This document shows, one piece after another, positions 49,817 through 59,226 of a stretch of 64,000 nucleotides of DNA. Position 1 is the stretch's first letter, and each line of letters starts with the position of its first letter. Below the pieces are notes generated by a model that searched no databases, was not told the origin of the DNA, and was given only the letters and a program-made list of their open reading frames with translations. The translations under genes and the position numbers were made by a program. This stretch comes from an uncultured Collinsella sp. (GTDB lineage: Bacteria > Actinomycetota > Coriobacteriia > Coriobacteriales > Coriobacteriaceae). The stretch is taken from contig CAAFZX010000044.1 of NCBI GenBank assembly GCA_900767675.1, forward strand, positions 154,639-218,638, written 5' to 3'.

Positions 49817-50494
49817 ATGCTGTACGAGTTTTGTGCCGAGAACTTTGAGCGGGTGCCGGCGGCCATCGAGGCCGGTGCGGGGCGCATTGAGCTGTGCGAC
49901 AACCTCGCCGTCGGTGGCACCACGCCTTCCGCCGGCGTTATCAGCGCTACAGTCAGCTACGCTCACGAGCATGACGCGCGAGTGATGTGCATGATTCGTC
50001 CGCGTGGTGGCGACTTTTATTACAACCAGGACGAGCTACGCATGATGGAGATGGACCTGGGCCTTGCCGTGAGCGCCGGCGTTGACGGCCTGGTCTTTGG
50101 CTGCTGCAAGCCCTGTGCCGGCGGCTGGGCGCTCGACGAGCTCACCCTCGGCGCCCTCGTTATGGCCACGGGCTGCGCGACCGAGGAGTGCAAGCGCGAG
50201 CCCCTTGACATCACCTTCCACATGGCATTTGACCAGCTCTCGCCTGAGGCTCAGCTCGATGCGATTGATACACTTGCCGACTGCGGCGTTACGCGCATCC
50301 TCACGCATGGCGGCGCGGCCGGTACGTCGATCGAGGATAATTTCGATCACCTGGCTTGTTTAATCGAGTATGCGGGCGATCGTTTGACCATCCTTCCCGG
50401 CGGCGGCATCACTACGGTAAATCGCGACGCGGTCGCGGCGGCGCTCGGCATCTCCGAGCTCCACGGCACCAAGATCGTGCCGCTGGAGGTGTAG
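49817..50494 (+). CDS. cutC: CutC family protein
   Basis: A 225-residue TIM-barrel protein of the CutC family, with the characteristic N-terminus EFCAENFERVPAAIEAGAGR followed by IELCDNLAVGGTTPS, and later MIRPRGGDFYY, VDGLVFGC, TFHMAFDQ, RILTHGGAAGT and LPGGGI. CutC has been linked to copper tolerance in E. coli, though that role is disputed. ATG at 49817 follows TGGGGG. It is followed three bases later by a GalT-like gene, forming a two-gene operon. Confidence 0.9.
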   Translation: MLYEFCAENFERVPAAIEAGAGRIELCDNLAVGGTTPSAGVISATVSYAHEHDARVMCMIRPRGGDFYYNQDELRMMEMDLGLAVSAGVDGLVFGCCKPCAGGWALDELTLGALVMATGCATEECKREPLDITFHMAFDQLSPEAQLDAIDTLADCGVTRILTHGGAAGTSIEDNFDHLACLIEYAGDRLTILPGGGITTVNRDAVAAALGISELHGTKIVPLEV

Positions 50495-50497
50495 TCC

Positions 50498-51295
50498 GTG
50501 GCGCTCGTATTTGACGTTCAGCAGGCGAACGGTAAACCCGACGACAACCGTCGTCCCGGCATCGCGTGCCCCTTTTGCGACACGGAGGGGCTCGCCAACG
50601 TCATCCAGCGCGATGGTGACTGCATTTGGCTCGAGAATAAGTTCAAGACCTTGTGGGCCACCCGTCAGACCGTGTTGATCGAGTCGGCCAATCACGACGC
50701 CGACCTGGTGACCTATGAACCGGATGAGCTGCATCATGTGATGCGGTTTGCCCTGGGCTGTTGGCAGCGGATGATCGATTCCAAACAGTACCGCAGTGTG
50801 CTCATGTACAAGAATAAAGGCCCGCTTTCGGGCGGCAGCCTCGTCCATCCACACATGCAGATTGTGGGCTTGGAACAGGAGGACGGCTATGCGGCGCTGA
50901 CCTCAGCCAACTTTGAAGGCATCGATGTCTGGCATCAGGGGAGAATCTCGGTCAACATCTCAACCGAGCCGATCATGGGGTTCTTTGAGGTCAACGTCTC
51001 GGCTCCACAGGGAATCGCCGCCAGCGACGACGCCCGCGACCAAGCCGAAGCGGACCTGTTTGCCGATGCGATTCAGGTGGCACTGCGCTATATCCTGCAC
51101 GAGCACCACGGCGGTCGCGCGGAGTCGTACAACTTGTTCTTCTACCACATGGACGGCCGGACCATTGCCAAGGCGCTGCCATGTTGGGTGGTATCGCCCT
51201 ACTTTGTGGGCTATCGTTTGGCCCAGGTCAATGCCGAGACCACGCTCGATATCGATGCTGAGCGCCTACGCGCGCGTCTGGAAACGCTCGTATAG
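50498..51295 (+). CDS. Galactose-1-phosphate uridylyltransferase-like protein (DUF4931)
   Basis: A 265-residue HIT-superfamily protein. It has a CPFC pair (C24, C27) expected to bind zinc, the ENKFKTLW strand typical of GalT, and the nucleotidyl-transfer motif H117-P-H119-M-Q121 within GGSLVHPHMQIVG. A normal GalT is about 350 residues, so this is a shorter relative with an unknown nucleotide-sugar or nucleotide substrate. The start is GTG 50498, three bases after the cutC stop. It converges on the BASS gene. Confidence 0.75.
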   Translation: MALVFDVQQANGKPDDNRRPGIACPFCDTEGLANVIQRDGDCIWLENKFKTLWATRQTVLIESANHDADLVTYEPDELHHVMRFALGCWQRMIDSKQYRSVLMYKNKGPLSGGSLVHPHMQIVGLEQEDGYAALTSANFEGIDVWHQGRISVNISTEPIMGFFEVNVSAPQGIAASDDARDQAEADLFADAIQVALRYILHEHHGGRAESYNLFFYHMDGRTIAKALPCWVVSPYFVGYRLAQVNAETTLDIDAERLRARLETLV

Positions 51296-51325
51296 CAAGA
51301 CTAACACCCGCGTCATGCGGACAGT

Positions 51326-52324
51326 CTAGCGTGCCATCGTGTCGCGGCCGGCCTTGACCCGCTTGCGCTGTTTGGCTCGCTCCTCGCCGGTTAGGCGCTC
51401 AAAGAGATGCCCGATAATCGAGGCCAGCACTTGCTGAAACAGCGTTCCGCACATGACGGGGAACACGACCTCGCCGGGAAAATACTGTGTGGCGATGACG
51501 GCGCCCGAAGAGATATTGCGCATACCGCAGATAAAGCACATGGTGGTCGTCTCGCTATACGGCAGGTGCAGGGCCCGGGCGATCAGGACGCCGATGATAA
51601 AGCCGCTGATGGCGAACACCAGGATAAAGAGGGCGACTTCCAAGCGCTCAACATTCATGTGCAGCACGTACTCGCTCATGGCGGTGGAGTTGGACGCGAT
51701 GACACCCATCATCATGAACTTGCAGGCGGGCGAGAGCGCGGGGGAGAGTTTCTCGTGGCCCCAGCCGCGCGTGAGTTCGTTAATGACGATACCGAGCACG
51801 GCGGGTATGGCGATCATAAAGGCCATATTCTGCATCATGCTCGGCACGTCGATCGAGACGGTGGCGCCCAGCAGGAGCTTGAGCGTGAGAGGAATCGTCA
51901 CAGGTGAGATGACCGAGGACGTCAGGATGATGGTGAGCGCGAGCGGGCCGTTGCCGCCGAACATGCTGATCCACATAAAGGCAGTGACTGCCACGGGTAC
52001 GCTGTACTCGAGCACGATGCCGCAGACCAGGTTGGGATTGGAGCCAAAGAATAACGACCCCATGGCATAGGCTGCGATAGGGATAAGCACCGCCGAGACG
52101 AGCAACGCCAAGACCAGGTGCAGCGGACGATGGAACACCTCAGCCACCTGGTGAAAGGTGTTGCTCAGCGCGCCCTGAAACGTCATAAAGGCAAACAAGG
52201 TGGGAACGATGGGCTTGAGAACGCCGATCTGCTGGGGAAAGAGCACGCCGAGCGCCACGCAAATCGGAACGATGATCTGCATATGCCCCGCGAGAAACTT
52301 GCCCAGCCCAATCCATTGCTTCAT
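51326..52324 (-). CDS. BASS-family (bile acid:sodium symporter-like) transporter
   Basis: A 332-residue membrane protein with ten helices. Family-like features are LFAFMTFQGALSN, GIVLEYSVPVAVTAFMW, LTSSVISPVTIPLTL, and the CFICGMRNISSGAVIA segment near helix 8-9 that corresponds to the crossing region. It has a basic C-terminus. ATG at 52324 has only a weak binding site (AAGGGAG further upstream). Substrates of this family include bile acids, pantothenate and keto acids; in a gut bacterium bile-acid transport is attractive but not demonstrable from sequence. Confidence 0.8.
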   Translation of the reverse strand: MKQWIGLGKFLAGHMQIIVPICVALGVLFPQQIGVLKPIVPTLFAFMTFQGALSNTFHQVAEVFHRPLHLVLALLVSAVLIPIAAYAMGSLFFGSNPNLVCGIVLEYSVPVAVTAFMWISMFGGNGPLALTIILTSSVISPVTIPLTLKLLLGATVSIDVPSMMQNMAFMIAIPAVLGIVINELTRGWGHEKLSPALSPACKFMMMGVIASNSTAMSEYVLHMNVERLEVALFILVFAISGFIIGVLIARALHLPYSETTTMCFICGMRNISSGAVIATQYFPGEVVFPVMCGTLFQQVLASIIGHLFERLTGEERAKQRKRVKAGRDTMAR

Positions 52325-52486
52325 ATGCGCTCGCGACTCCCTTTGCTCGTGAATCCGTTTTGAATGGATATGCTAGACGCTCGCATGCGTCCGTGCGTCA
52401 GAAACGCTCGAATATTTCGAGGCTATTACCGGCATCGTTTACCGAAACCGCGGCGTGCTGCGGCGATTTGCGTCCGCGCTGCACGG

Positions 52487-52492
52487 TATAAT
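52487..52492 (+). promoter_or_regulatory. -10 box of the recJ-rel operon
   Basis: A consensus TATAAT lies 109 bases before the recJ start in the 276-bp divergent gap. The -35 region at 17 bases is weak (GATTTG), and the gap is otherwise without visible features. Confidence 0.5.
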
Positions 52493-52600
52493 TAATTCGT
52501 TCAACAGATCTGCCTGCCGAAGCGGGCATACACAGAGGACTCATCGCTATGAACCGTGAGAGGTATCGCGGCGACCTGCCCCTATCGGGGGTGGGCGTCT

Positions 52601-55600
52601 ATGTCATCGCTTAAGACGACGCATCGCTGGGCGGTTGCTCAGCAAAACCCCGAGCTCGAAAAGGAGCTTTCGACTGGCTTGGGCATACCCGGGCTGGTGG
52701 CGCGCATTATGGTTGCGCACGGCATTACATCCATCGAGGAAGGCCAGCTGTTTTTGACGCCTTCGCTCGATCGCGACTGGGCTGACCCACTCATTATCCC
52801 GGGCATGTCGGTCGTTGCCGACCGCGTCGAGCGTGCTATTCGCAACCACGAGCGCATTGCGGTCTTTGGCGATTTTGACGTTGACGGCATTACGTCGACC
52901 TGCCTGTTGACCGAGGCGCTGCGCACGTTTGGCGCCGATGTCACACCGTTTATTCCGCATCGCTTTGACGAGGGCTACGGCCTGTCGCGTGCGGCGCTCG
53001 ACCGCGTTAACGAGCTCGCCCAACCCAACCTGATCGTGACCGTCGATAACGGTATTGCCGCCAAGGAAGAGGTTTCCTATCTGGAGAGCCTGGGGATCGA
53101 TTTGGTGGTTACGGACCATCACGAGCCCTCCGATCAGGTGCCGCAGGGCGTGCCTCTGACCGACCCAAAGCTCGAGGACGAAGGTCCCTCGCGTGAACTA
53201 GCCGGTGCCGGTGTGGCACTCAAGCTGGTGCAGGTTTTGGGTGAGCGTTTGGGCAAGCCGTCGTATTGGCGTTCACTGATCGAGGTTGCGGCGCTGGGCA
53301 CCGTGTCCGACATGATGCCGCTCACGCCCGAGAATCGCGCACTGGTTGCCGAGGGCATCCAGCAGATGCGCGTGACGGCCCGTTCCGGCTATATCGCGCT
53401 GGCCGCGCTCGCCAAGGCCGACCTCTCTAGCGTTACGGCCGATGGCCTGTCGTTTTCGCTCATTCCTCGTTTGAACGCCGCCGGCCGCATGGCCGATCCA
53501 AAATTGGCACTTGACCTGCTGCTTGCCCGCGATCCTATCGAGGCAAGCGCGCTGGCGGCTGAGCTCGAGGAAATCAACCGCCAGCGCCGCGAGATCGAGG
53601 CGGAGCTCACGCGCGATGCCATGGCAAAGGTCGAGGAGACCTATGATGGTGGACGCGCGATCGTCGTGGGCGGCGAGGGCTGGCACGAGGGCGTCAAGGG
53701 TATCGTGGCGAGCCGCCTGACCAACCGCTATCACGTGCCGGCGCTGCTGTTCTCGATCGAAGACGGCATCGCTCGCGGTTCGGGTCGCTCGGTGGGCAAG
53801 GTCAACCTGTTCGACGCTGTCGAGCGCTGCTCCGATCTGCTGATTCGTCGCGGCGGACATGCGGGTGCGGTGGGCGTGACCATCGAGGCGTCCAAGCTCG
53901 ACGAGTTCCGCCGTCGCCTTTCGGCCGTGCTATCGGAGCTTCCCGCCGAGGACTTTGAGGACACCGACGAGGTTGCCGCCACCGTTGACCTCTCCGAGCT
54001 GAATATTGAGACCATCGAGCAAATCTCCCGTCTTGAGCCGTTTGGCCAAGGCAATAAGGTGCCGCTTCTGGCCGCCGAGGGCGTGACGATGTGCGATCGC
54101 GCCGTGGTGGGCAAAACCGGCGAGCACATGCGCTTTGTGGCGACCGATGGCGCCGCGAGCGTGCCGGCCATCATGTTCCGCGTGCCGCAGATCGATAGGC
54201 TCATCAATTGTGACAGCGCCGTCGACTTGGTGTTCGAGGCCGTGGCCGAGCATTGGCAGGGACGCGTGAAGCCCAAGCTCATGATCAAGGATGTCTTGGT
54301 CCGCGATACCACGGCGGCCAGCGTTGACGACCCGGTATGTGAGCTTCGCCGCGGCGTGGAGCCTGCGGACGCCGGTCTTCGTCTGGAGTCCCGCAAGCGC
54401 CAAACGCTCGCCCAGCTTTCTTATACCGAGCTCACGCGCTCGCTTATCCATAGCTTTATCGGCTCGAACCAGCCGCACCGCGCGCAGGTCGAGGCGCTCG
54501 ATGCCCTGGCCGATCACCAGAGCGTCTTGGCCGTTATGGGAACGGGGCGCGGCAAGTCGCTTATCTTCCATGTGCATGCCGCGCGCGAGGCGGTCCTTCG
54601 CGGGCGTGCGAGCATCTTTGTCTATCCGCTGCGCGCGCTCGTTGCCGACCAGGCCTATCACCTCTCGTCGACGATGGCCGCGCTCGGCATTGGCGTGGGC
54701 GTGCTGACCGGCGAGACCGTGGAGGCGGCGCGCGATGACGTGTTTGCCGGCTTGGCTTCGGGCCGCACCGGCATCGTGCTCACGACGCCCGAGTTCCTGT
54801 CCATTCACCGCGACCGCTTTGCGCGTTCGGGGCGCATCGGTTTTGTCGTTATCGATGAGGCGCATCATGCCGGTCTTGCCAAGGGCGGCGACCGCAGCGC
54901 CTATCTCGACATGCCCGATATCCTCAAGGCCCTGGGCGACCCGGTCGTTCTGGCCGCGACTGCCACCGCAACGGCTCCGGTTGTGGCCGAGCTCGCCCGC
55001 GTGCTACCGATTACCCGTACGGTGGTCGACGAGACGGTGCGCGAGAACTTGCAGCTCGAGGATGACCGAGACCTTGCAAGCCGCGAGAACCGCCTGGTGT
55101 CAATCGTGGCGACGGGGGAGAAGACCGTCATCTACGTCAACTCGCGCGACCAGTCCGTGGCACTTGCTAAGACGCTGCGCAAGCGGGTGCCCGATTGCGC
55201 GACCCGCATCGCGTTCTATAACGCGGGGCTTGCGCGCTCCGATCGTCGCCGTGTCGAGGAAGCGTTTCGTGACGGAAGCCTCAGTTGCATCGTTTCGACC
55301 TCTGCCTTTGGTGAGGGCGTGAACCTGCCCGATATTCGCCATGTCGTGCTCTACCACATGCCGTTTGGCAGCATTGAATTTAACCAGATGAGCGGACGCG
55401 CCGGTCGCGATGGACAACCCGCCGTGATTCACCTGCTCTATTCGTCGCGTGACGCCCGCATTAACGAGCGCCTGCTCGACTGCTACGCGCCCGAGCGCGA
55501 CGAGCTCGTCACACTCTATCGAGCGTTGCAGACTATGTGGCGCTCCAACCGCGGCAAGACCGGAGACGATTCGTTTAGTGCGAGCGATATCGACATCGCG

Positions 55601-55888
55601 CAGATGTGTCTTGCTATCGATGCTCGCACGCCGGTCGACGAGCGCTCGGTGGAAAGCGGCCTGGGGATCTTCGAAGAGCTTGGTTTCTGTCGCGTTTCGG
55701 GGTTTGACGACACTCGTCGCATCGCGATGGCCGAAAACCCCGGCCGTGTGCAATTGAGCAGGTCAATCCGCTATTTGGAGGGTCTGCGCTCGCGCATGGA
55801 GTTCTCGGCTTTCCGGAGCTGGGCGCTCGATTCGTGCGCTTCTGATATGCTAGCCAAAGTTAACCGCCCGATCGTACCGCGGGCCTAG
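52601..55888 (+). CDS. recJ: RecJ exonuclease fused to a RecQ/DEAH-type helicase
   Basis: A protein of about 1095 residues. The N-terminal half is a RecJ single-strand DNA exonuclease: the DHH domain has FGDFDVDGITS (89-99) and VVTDHHE (169-175), the DHHA1 domain has IVASRLTNRYHVPALLFS and GRSVGKVNLFDAV with GGHAGAVG, followed by an OB fold. The C-terminal half (from about 600) is an SF2 helicase with Walker A VMGTGRGKSLIFH, DEAH box VVIDEAHHAG, ATATATA and motif VI QMSGRAGRDGQP. RecJ normally acts with a separate RecQ; here both are one chain. The ATG at 52601 follows GGGGGTGGG. The rel gene follows after 15 bases. Confidence 0.85.
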   Translation: MSSLKTTHRWAVAQQNPELEKELSTGLGIPGLVARIMVAHGITSIEEGQLFLTPSLDRDWADPLIIPGMSVVADRVERAIRNHERIAVFGDFDVDGITSTCLLTEALRTFGADVTPFIPHRFDEGYGLSRAALDRVNELAQPNLIVTVDNGIAAKEEVSYLESLGIDLVVTDHHEPSDQVPQGVPLTDPKLEDEGPSRELAGAGVALKLVQVLGERLGKPSYWRSLIEVAALGTVSDMMPLTPENRALVAEGIQQMRVTARSGYIALAALAKADLSSVTADGLSFSLIPRLNAAGRMADPKLALDLLLARDPIEASALAAELEEINRQRREIEAELTRDAMAKVEETYDGGRAIVVGGEGWHEGVKGIVASRLTNRYHVPALLFSIEDGIARGSGRSVGKVNLFDAVERCSDLLIRRGGHAGAVGVTIEASKLDEFRRRLSAVLSELPAEDFEDTDEVAATVDLSELNIETIEQISRLEPFGQGNKVPLLAAEGVTMCDRAVVGKTGEHMRFVATDGAASVPAIMFRVPQIDRLINCDSAVDLVFEAVAEHWQGRVKPKLMIKDVLVRDTTAASVDDPVCELRRGVEPADAGLRLESRKRQTLAQLSYTELTRSLIHSFIGSNQPHRAQVEALDALADHQSVLAVMGTGRGKSLIFHVHAAREAVLRGRASIFVYPLRALVADQAYHLSSTMAALGIGVGVLTGETVEAARDDVFAGLASGRTGIVLTTPEFLSIHRDRFARSGRIGFVVIDEAHHAGLAKGGDRSAYLDMPDILKALGDPVVLAATATATAPVVAELARVLPITRTVVDETVRENLQLEDDRDLASRENRLVSIVATGEKTVIYVNSRDQSVALAKTLRKRVPDCATRIAFYNAGLARSDRRRVEEAFRDGSLSCIVSTSAFGEGVNLPDIRHVVLYHMPFGSIEFNQMSGRAGRDGQPAVIHLLYSSRDARINERLLDCYAPERDELVTLYRALQTMWRSNRGKTGDDSFSASDIDIAQMCLAIDARTPVDERSVESGLGIFEELGFCRVSGFDDTRRIAMAENPGRVQLSRSIRYLEGLRSRMEFSAFRSWALDSCASDMLAKVNRPIVPRA

Positions 55889-55903
55889 GGGAAGGGGACC
55901 TCG

Positions 55904-58264
55904 ATGGATGCCGCAGCCCGTACCGCCCATGATTCCACCCTCCAACCGTTCTCGGAGATGGAGCACTATAAGCATGCCGATGAGCTGCCGCCCGAGATTA
56001 TGGCGGACAGCTACGACAAGCTGGAGCGCCTGTGCCTCAAATATATGAATGAGGACGACTTCTCTAAGGTGGAGCAGGCCTATTGCTTTGCTGCCGAGAA
56101 GCACTGCAACCAAAAGCGGCGCTCGGGTGAGATGTACATCAACCATCCCGTCGAGGTGGCTATCATTCTGGCCGACCTCAAGATGGACTGCGATGTGGTG
56201 TGCGCCGCGCTGCTGCACGATACCGTCGAGGATACCGAGACCTCGCTCGCCGATGTTTCCGGTCTGTTTGGCGATACGGTGGCCGAGCTCGTCGATGGCG
56301 TGACCAAGCTCACCAACATCGAAGTCGATAGCATGGACGAGAAGCAGGCGCTTACGCTGCGCAAGATGTTCCTCGCCATGTCCAAGGACATCCGCGTCAT
56401 TATCGTTAAGCTTGCCGACCGTCTGCACAACATGCGCACCCTTGCAGCTCTGCGCGAGGACCGTCGCCTGTTTAAGGCCCGCGAGACCATGGACGTGTAT
56501 GCGCCCCTGGCCGACCGTCTGGGCATGAGCTCTATTAAGTGGGAGCTCGAGGACCTGTCCTTCTTCTACCTGGAGCCCGATGCCTACCAGCGCATTGCGC
56601 GCATGGTGGCTGAGTCGCGCGAGGTTCGCGAGCGCTATCTGGCCGAGACCATCAAGACGCTCACCGACGAGCTCAACCGCATTGGCCTGGAGGGCTTCCA
56701 GATTAATGGCCGCTCCAAGCACTATTGGTCCATCTACCAAAAGATGAAGCGCAAGGGCAAGGAATTCTCCGAGATCTACGACCTGGTGGCGCTGCGCGTC
56801 ATCACCCATTCGGTGCGCGATTGCTACTCCACGCTCGGCGCGGTGCATACGCTGTGGCACCCCATGCCCGGTCGCTTTAAAGACTATATCGCCATGCCCA
56901 AGGTCAATAACTACCAGTCGCTCCACACGACGGTTATCGGTCCCACGGCTCGTCCGCTCGAGATTCAGATTCGAACCTATGAGATGCATGAGCAGGCCGA
57001 GTACGGCATTGCCGCCCACTGGCTCTATAAGAAATCGGGCGGATCGTCTGCTTCCAAGACCAATGACGCTCAACGTTTGGACGATCAGATCAACTGGCTT
57101 AAGCATTCGCTCGATTGGGCTGCGTCTGATGAGATCACCGACGCCAAGGAATACCTGCATTCGCTGAAGGTCGACCTCTTCGATCAAGAGATCTTCGTCT
57201 TTACGCCCAAGGGCGAGGTCATGGCGCTTCGTGCCGGCTCCACGCCGCTCGACTTTGCCTACGCCGTTCACACCGAGGTGGGCAATCACTGCGTCGGCGC
57301 TAAGATCAACGGCGCGGTGGCCCCACTCACGCACGAGATCAAGACGGGCGACCGCGTTGAAATCCTGACCAACAAGAGTTCCAAGCCGTCTCGTGATTGG
57401 CTCAAGATCGTTAAGACACCTTCCGCCAAGTCAAAGATCCGCCGCTATTTTGCCGCCGCGACCAAGGACGACGACGCTGCTGCCGGCCGCGATATACTGG
57501 CCAAGGACTTGCGCAAGCGCGGGTATGGCATCTCTACGCCGCGATCCACGCGTGCGCTCAACGCCGTGGCGGAGCAGCTGAACTTCAAGCAGCTCGAGGA
57601 CCTGTTTGCCGCCGTGGGCGCCGGCAAGGTTGCCCCGCGCGCTGTGGGTAACAAGGTCGAGCAAATCTTGGACCCCAAGCCCGAGGAACAGCTCACCAAG
57701 GCCGAGGCTATCGCCGAGGTCGTGAAACAGCCGGCCCGAGGCTCCAACCGCAAGCCGCAAAAGCGCGGCAAGAGCGCCAGCAACGGCATTCTCGTCAAGG
57801 GCGAGAGCAACAGCGGGCTGCTGGTCCGTCTGGCGCATTGCTGCAATCCGGTGACGGGCGACGATATCGTCGGCTTCATCACGCGCGGCCGCGGCGTTTC
57901 GGTGCATCGCGCCAACTGCCCCAACGTCAAGGGTCTTATGGAGCATCCCGAGCGCATGATCGAAGTGGAGTGGGACGGCGCTGCCGACACCCTCTTCCAG
58001 GTCGAGATCGTGGTCGAGTGCCTGGACCGCATGGGTCTGCTCAAGGATGTCACCATTGCCATTGGCGATGCGGGCGGCAATATCCTTTCTGCCGCCACCT
58101 CGACCAACCGCGAGGGTATTGCAACCCTGCGCTTTATGGTCGAGATCTCGGACGCGAGTGGGCTGGATCCGCTGCTGGCCTCTATCAGCAGCGTTGACTC
58201 GGTCTACGACGCGCGCCGCCTGATGCCCGGCGAGGGTGGAGCCCAGCTTAAGCGCCGCGTATAG
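55904..58264 (+). CDS. relA: Bifunctional (p)ppGpp synthetase/hydrolase (RSH)
   Basis: A 786-residue long RSH protein. The hydrolase HD domain is intact (YINHPVEVAIILADL, LLHDTVEDT at 104-111, KLADRLHNMRTL). The synthetase domain has GRSKHYWSIYQKMKRKG, IYDLVALRVI and the NYQSLHTTV and EIQIRTYEMHEQAEYGIAAHW segments. Then come TGS (VFTPKGEVMALRAGSTPLDFA split), a conserved-Cys region (LAHCCNPVTGDDIVG) and a C-terminal ACT domain. It controls the stringent response. ATG at 55904 follows GGGGAAGGGG. It lies between recJ and an MBL hydrolase in one transcription unit. Confidence 0.95.
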   Translation: MDAAARTAHDSTLQPFSEMEHYKHADELPPEIMADSYDKLERLCLKYMNEDDFSKVEQAYCFAAEKHCNQKRRSGEMYINHPVEVAIILADLKMDCDVVCAALLHDTVEDTETSLADVSGLFGDTVAELVDGVTKLTNIEVDSMDEKQALTLRKMFLAMSKDIRVIIVKLADRLHNMRTLAALREDRRLFKARETMDVYAPLADRLGMSSIKWELEDLSFFYLEPDAYQRIARMVAESREVRERYLAETIKTLTDELNRIGLEGFQINGRSKHYWSIYQKMKRKGKEFSEIYDLVALRVITHSVRDCYSTLGAVHTLWHPMPGRFKDYIAMPKVNNYQSLHTTVIGPTARPLEIQIRTYEMHEQAEYGIAAHWLYKKSGGSSASKTNDAQRLDDQINWLKHSLDWAASDEITDAKEYLHSLKVDLFDQEIFVFTPKGEVMALRAGSTPLDFAYAVHTEVGNHCVGAKINGAVAPLTHEIKTGDRVEILTNKSSKPSRDWLKIVKTPSAKSKIRRYFAAATKDDDAAAGRDILAKDLRKRGYGISTPRSTRALNAVAEQLNFKQLEDLFAAVGAGKVAPRAVGNKVEQILDPKPEEQLTKAEAIAEVVKQPARGSNRKPQKRGKSASNGILVKGESNSGLLVRLAHCCNPVTGDDIVGFITRGRGVSVHRANCPNVKGLMEHPERMIEVEWDGAADTLFQVEIVVECLDRMGLLKDVTIAIGDAGGNILSAATSTNREGIATLRFMVEISDASGLDPLLASISSVDSVYDARRLMPGEGGAQLKRRV

Positions 58265-58301
58265 TCGCGACGAACGTGCCACATTATCGATATTCGCTAC
58301 A

Positions 58302-58327
58302 CTCGAGGCATCGTTCGATGCCTCGAG
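58302..58327 (+). terminator. Perfect hairpin between rel and the MBL gene
   Basis: CTCGAGGCATCG and CGATGCCTCGAG form a perfect 12-bp stem with a two-base loop. The tail TTCTATAG is a poor T-run, and the ribosome binding site of the next gene follows at once, so it may tune rather than end transcription. Confidence 0.6.
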
Positions 58328-58348
58328 TTCTATAGAGAGGAGAGGGAC

Positions 58349-59032
58349 ATGAGTGCTGTGTCCTTGGATGTAACTCCCAAGGGATCGGTCGAGATCGAGA
58401 CGCTCGTAAATGGTCCCATTCAGACCAATAGCTATGCTGCTATTTCGGACAATGAGTGCGTGATTATCGACCCCGCATGGGACGGCGAGCGCTTGGTAGA
58501 GCATATTCGAGCCAAGCATCCCGGCGTACGCATGCTTGGTGCCGTATGCACTCACGGCCATGCCGATCATGTTGGTGGTGTTGCCGGCGTGCGAACCACC
58601 GTTGGCGAGGGTTGTCAGTATGAGCTGTGTGCTAAGGATGTGGCAGTGCCGCATGCGAACATCGAGGAACAGCGAGCTATGTGGGGCATTGAGACGCCCG
58701 ACCCTGGGGAGCCGACGCGCCTGCTCGCCGAGGGCGATACTCTCGAGGTGGGCGATATCTGCCTGCAGGTGATCGAGACACCAGGGCATACGCCGGGCGG
58801 AATCGTCTTGTTTGCTGCCACCGAGCAGGGGAACATTGCCTTTGTGGGCGACACCCTGTTTCCGGGTGGGCACGGCCGCACCGATCTTTCTGGAGGAGAC
58901 GAGGCGGCGATTCTGCGCTCGCTCTCCAAGCTCGCCCGGCTTCTCCCGCCCGATACCGTTTGCCTAACCGGCCATGGCGATTCGACCACCATGGCACGCG
59001 AGCTCATGCAGAACCCTTTCATGCAGGTGTAG
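58349..59032 (+). CDS. Metallo-beta-lactamase-fold hydrolase (glyoxalase II-like)
   Basis: A 227-residue MBL-fold protein with the zinc-binding motif H69-x-H71-x-D73-H74 (CTHGHADHVGG), a further His in VIETPGHTPGG, Asp in FVGDTLFPGGHGRTDL and a late His in LTGHGDST. The pattern fits hydroxyacylglutathione hydrolase-like proteins (YcbL/GloB type). ATG at 58349 follows GAGAGGAGAGG. The usual partner RSH-dtd-MBL order of actinobacteria and firmicutes is partly seen here, without dtd. Confidence 0.85.
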   Translation: MSAVSLDVTPKGSVEIETLVNGPIQTNSYAAISDNECVIIDPAWDGERLVEHIRAKHPGVRMLGAVCTHGHADHVGGVAGVRTTVGEGCQYELCAKDVAVPHANIEEQRAMWGIETPDPGEPTRLLAEGDTLEVGDICLQVIETPGHTPGGIVLFAATEQGNIAFVGDTLFPGGHGRTDLSGGDEAAILRSLSKLARLLPPDTVCLTGHGDSTTMARELMQNPFMQV

Positions 59033-59226
59033 CTTTACAGTCGGCTTCTGAAGCACGAGAAGCGTCCAAACGTCAAGCTATTTTTCCCCAACGGGTCAAT
59101 TTCGTAGGGCAAACGGTCAAAAAAGTCTGTTTGGACGATATTCGTGAACAAACGAACGTTTATGCTCGGGTGCGCCGTGGTAAAATCACAGGCGTTATCG
59201 GAGCAACCTTACAGGAGGTTTCTTTT

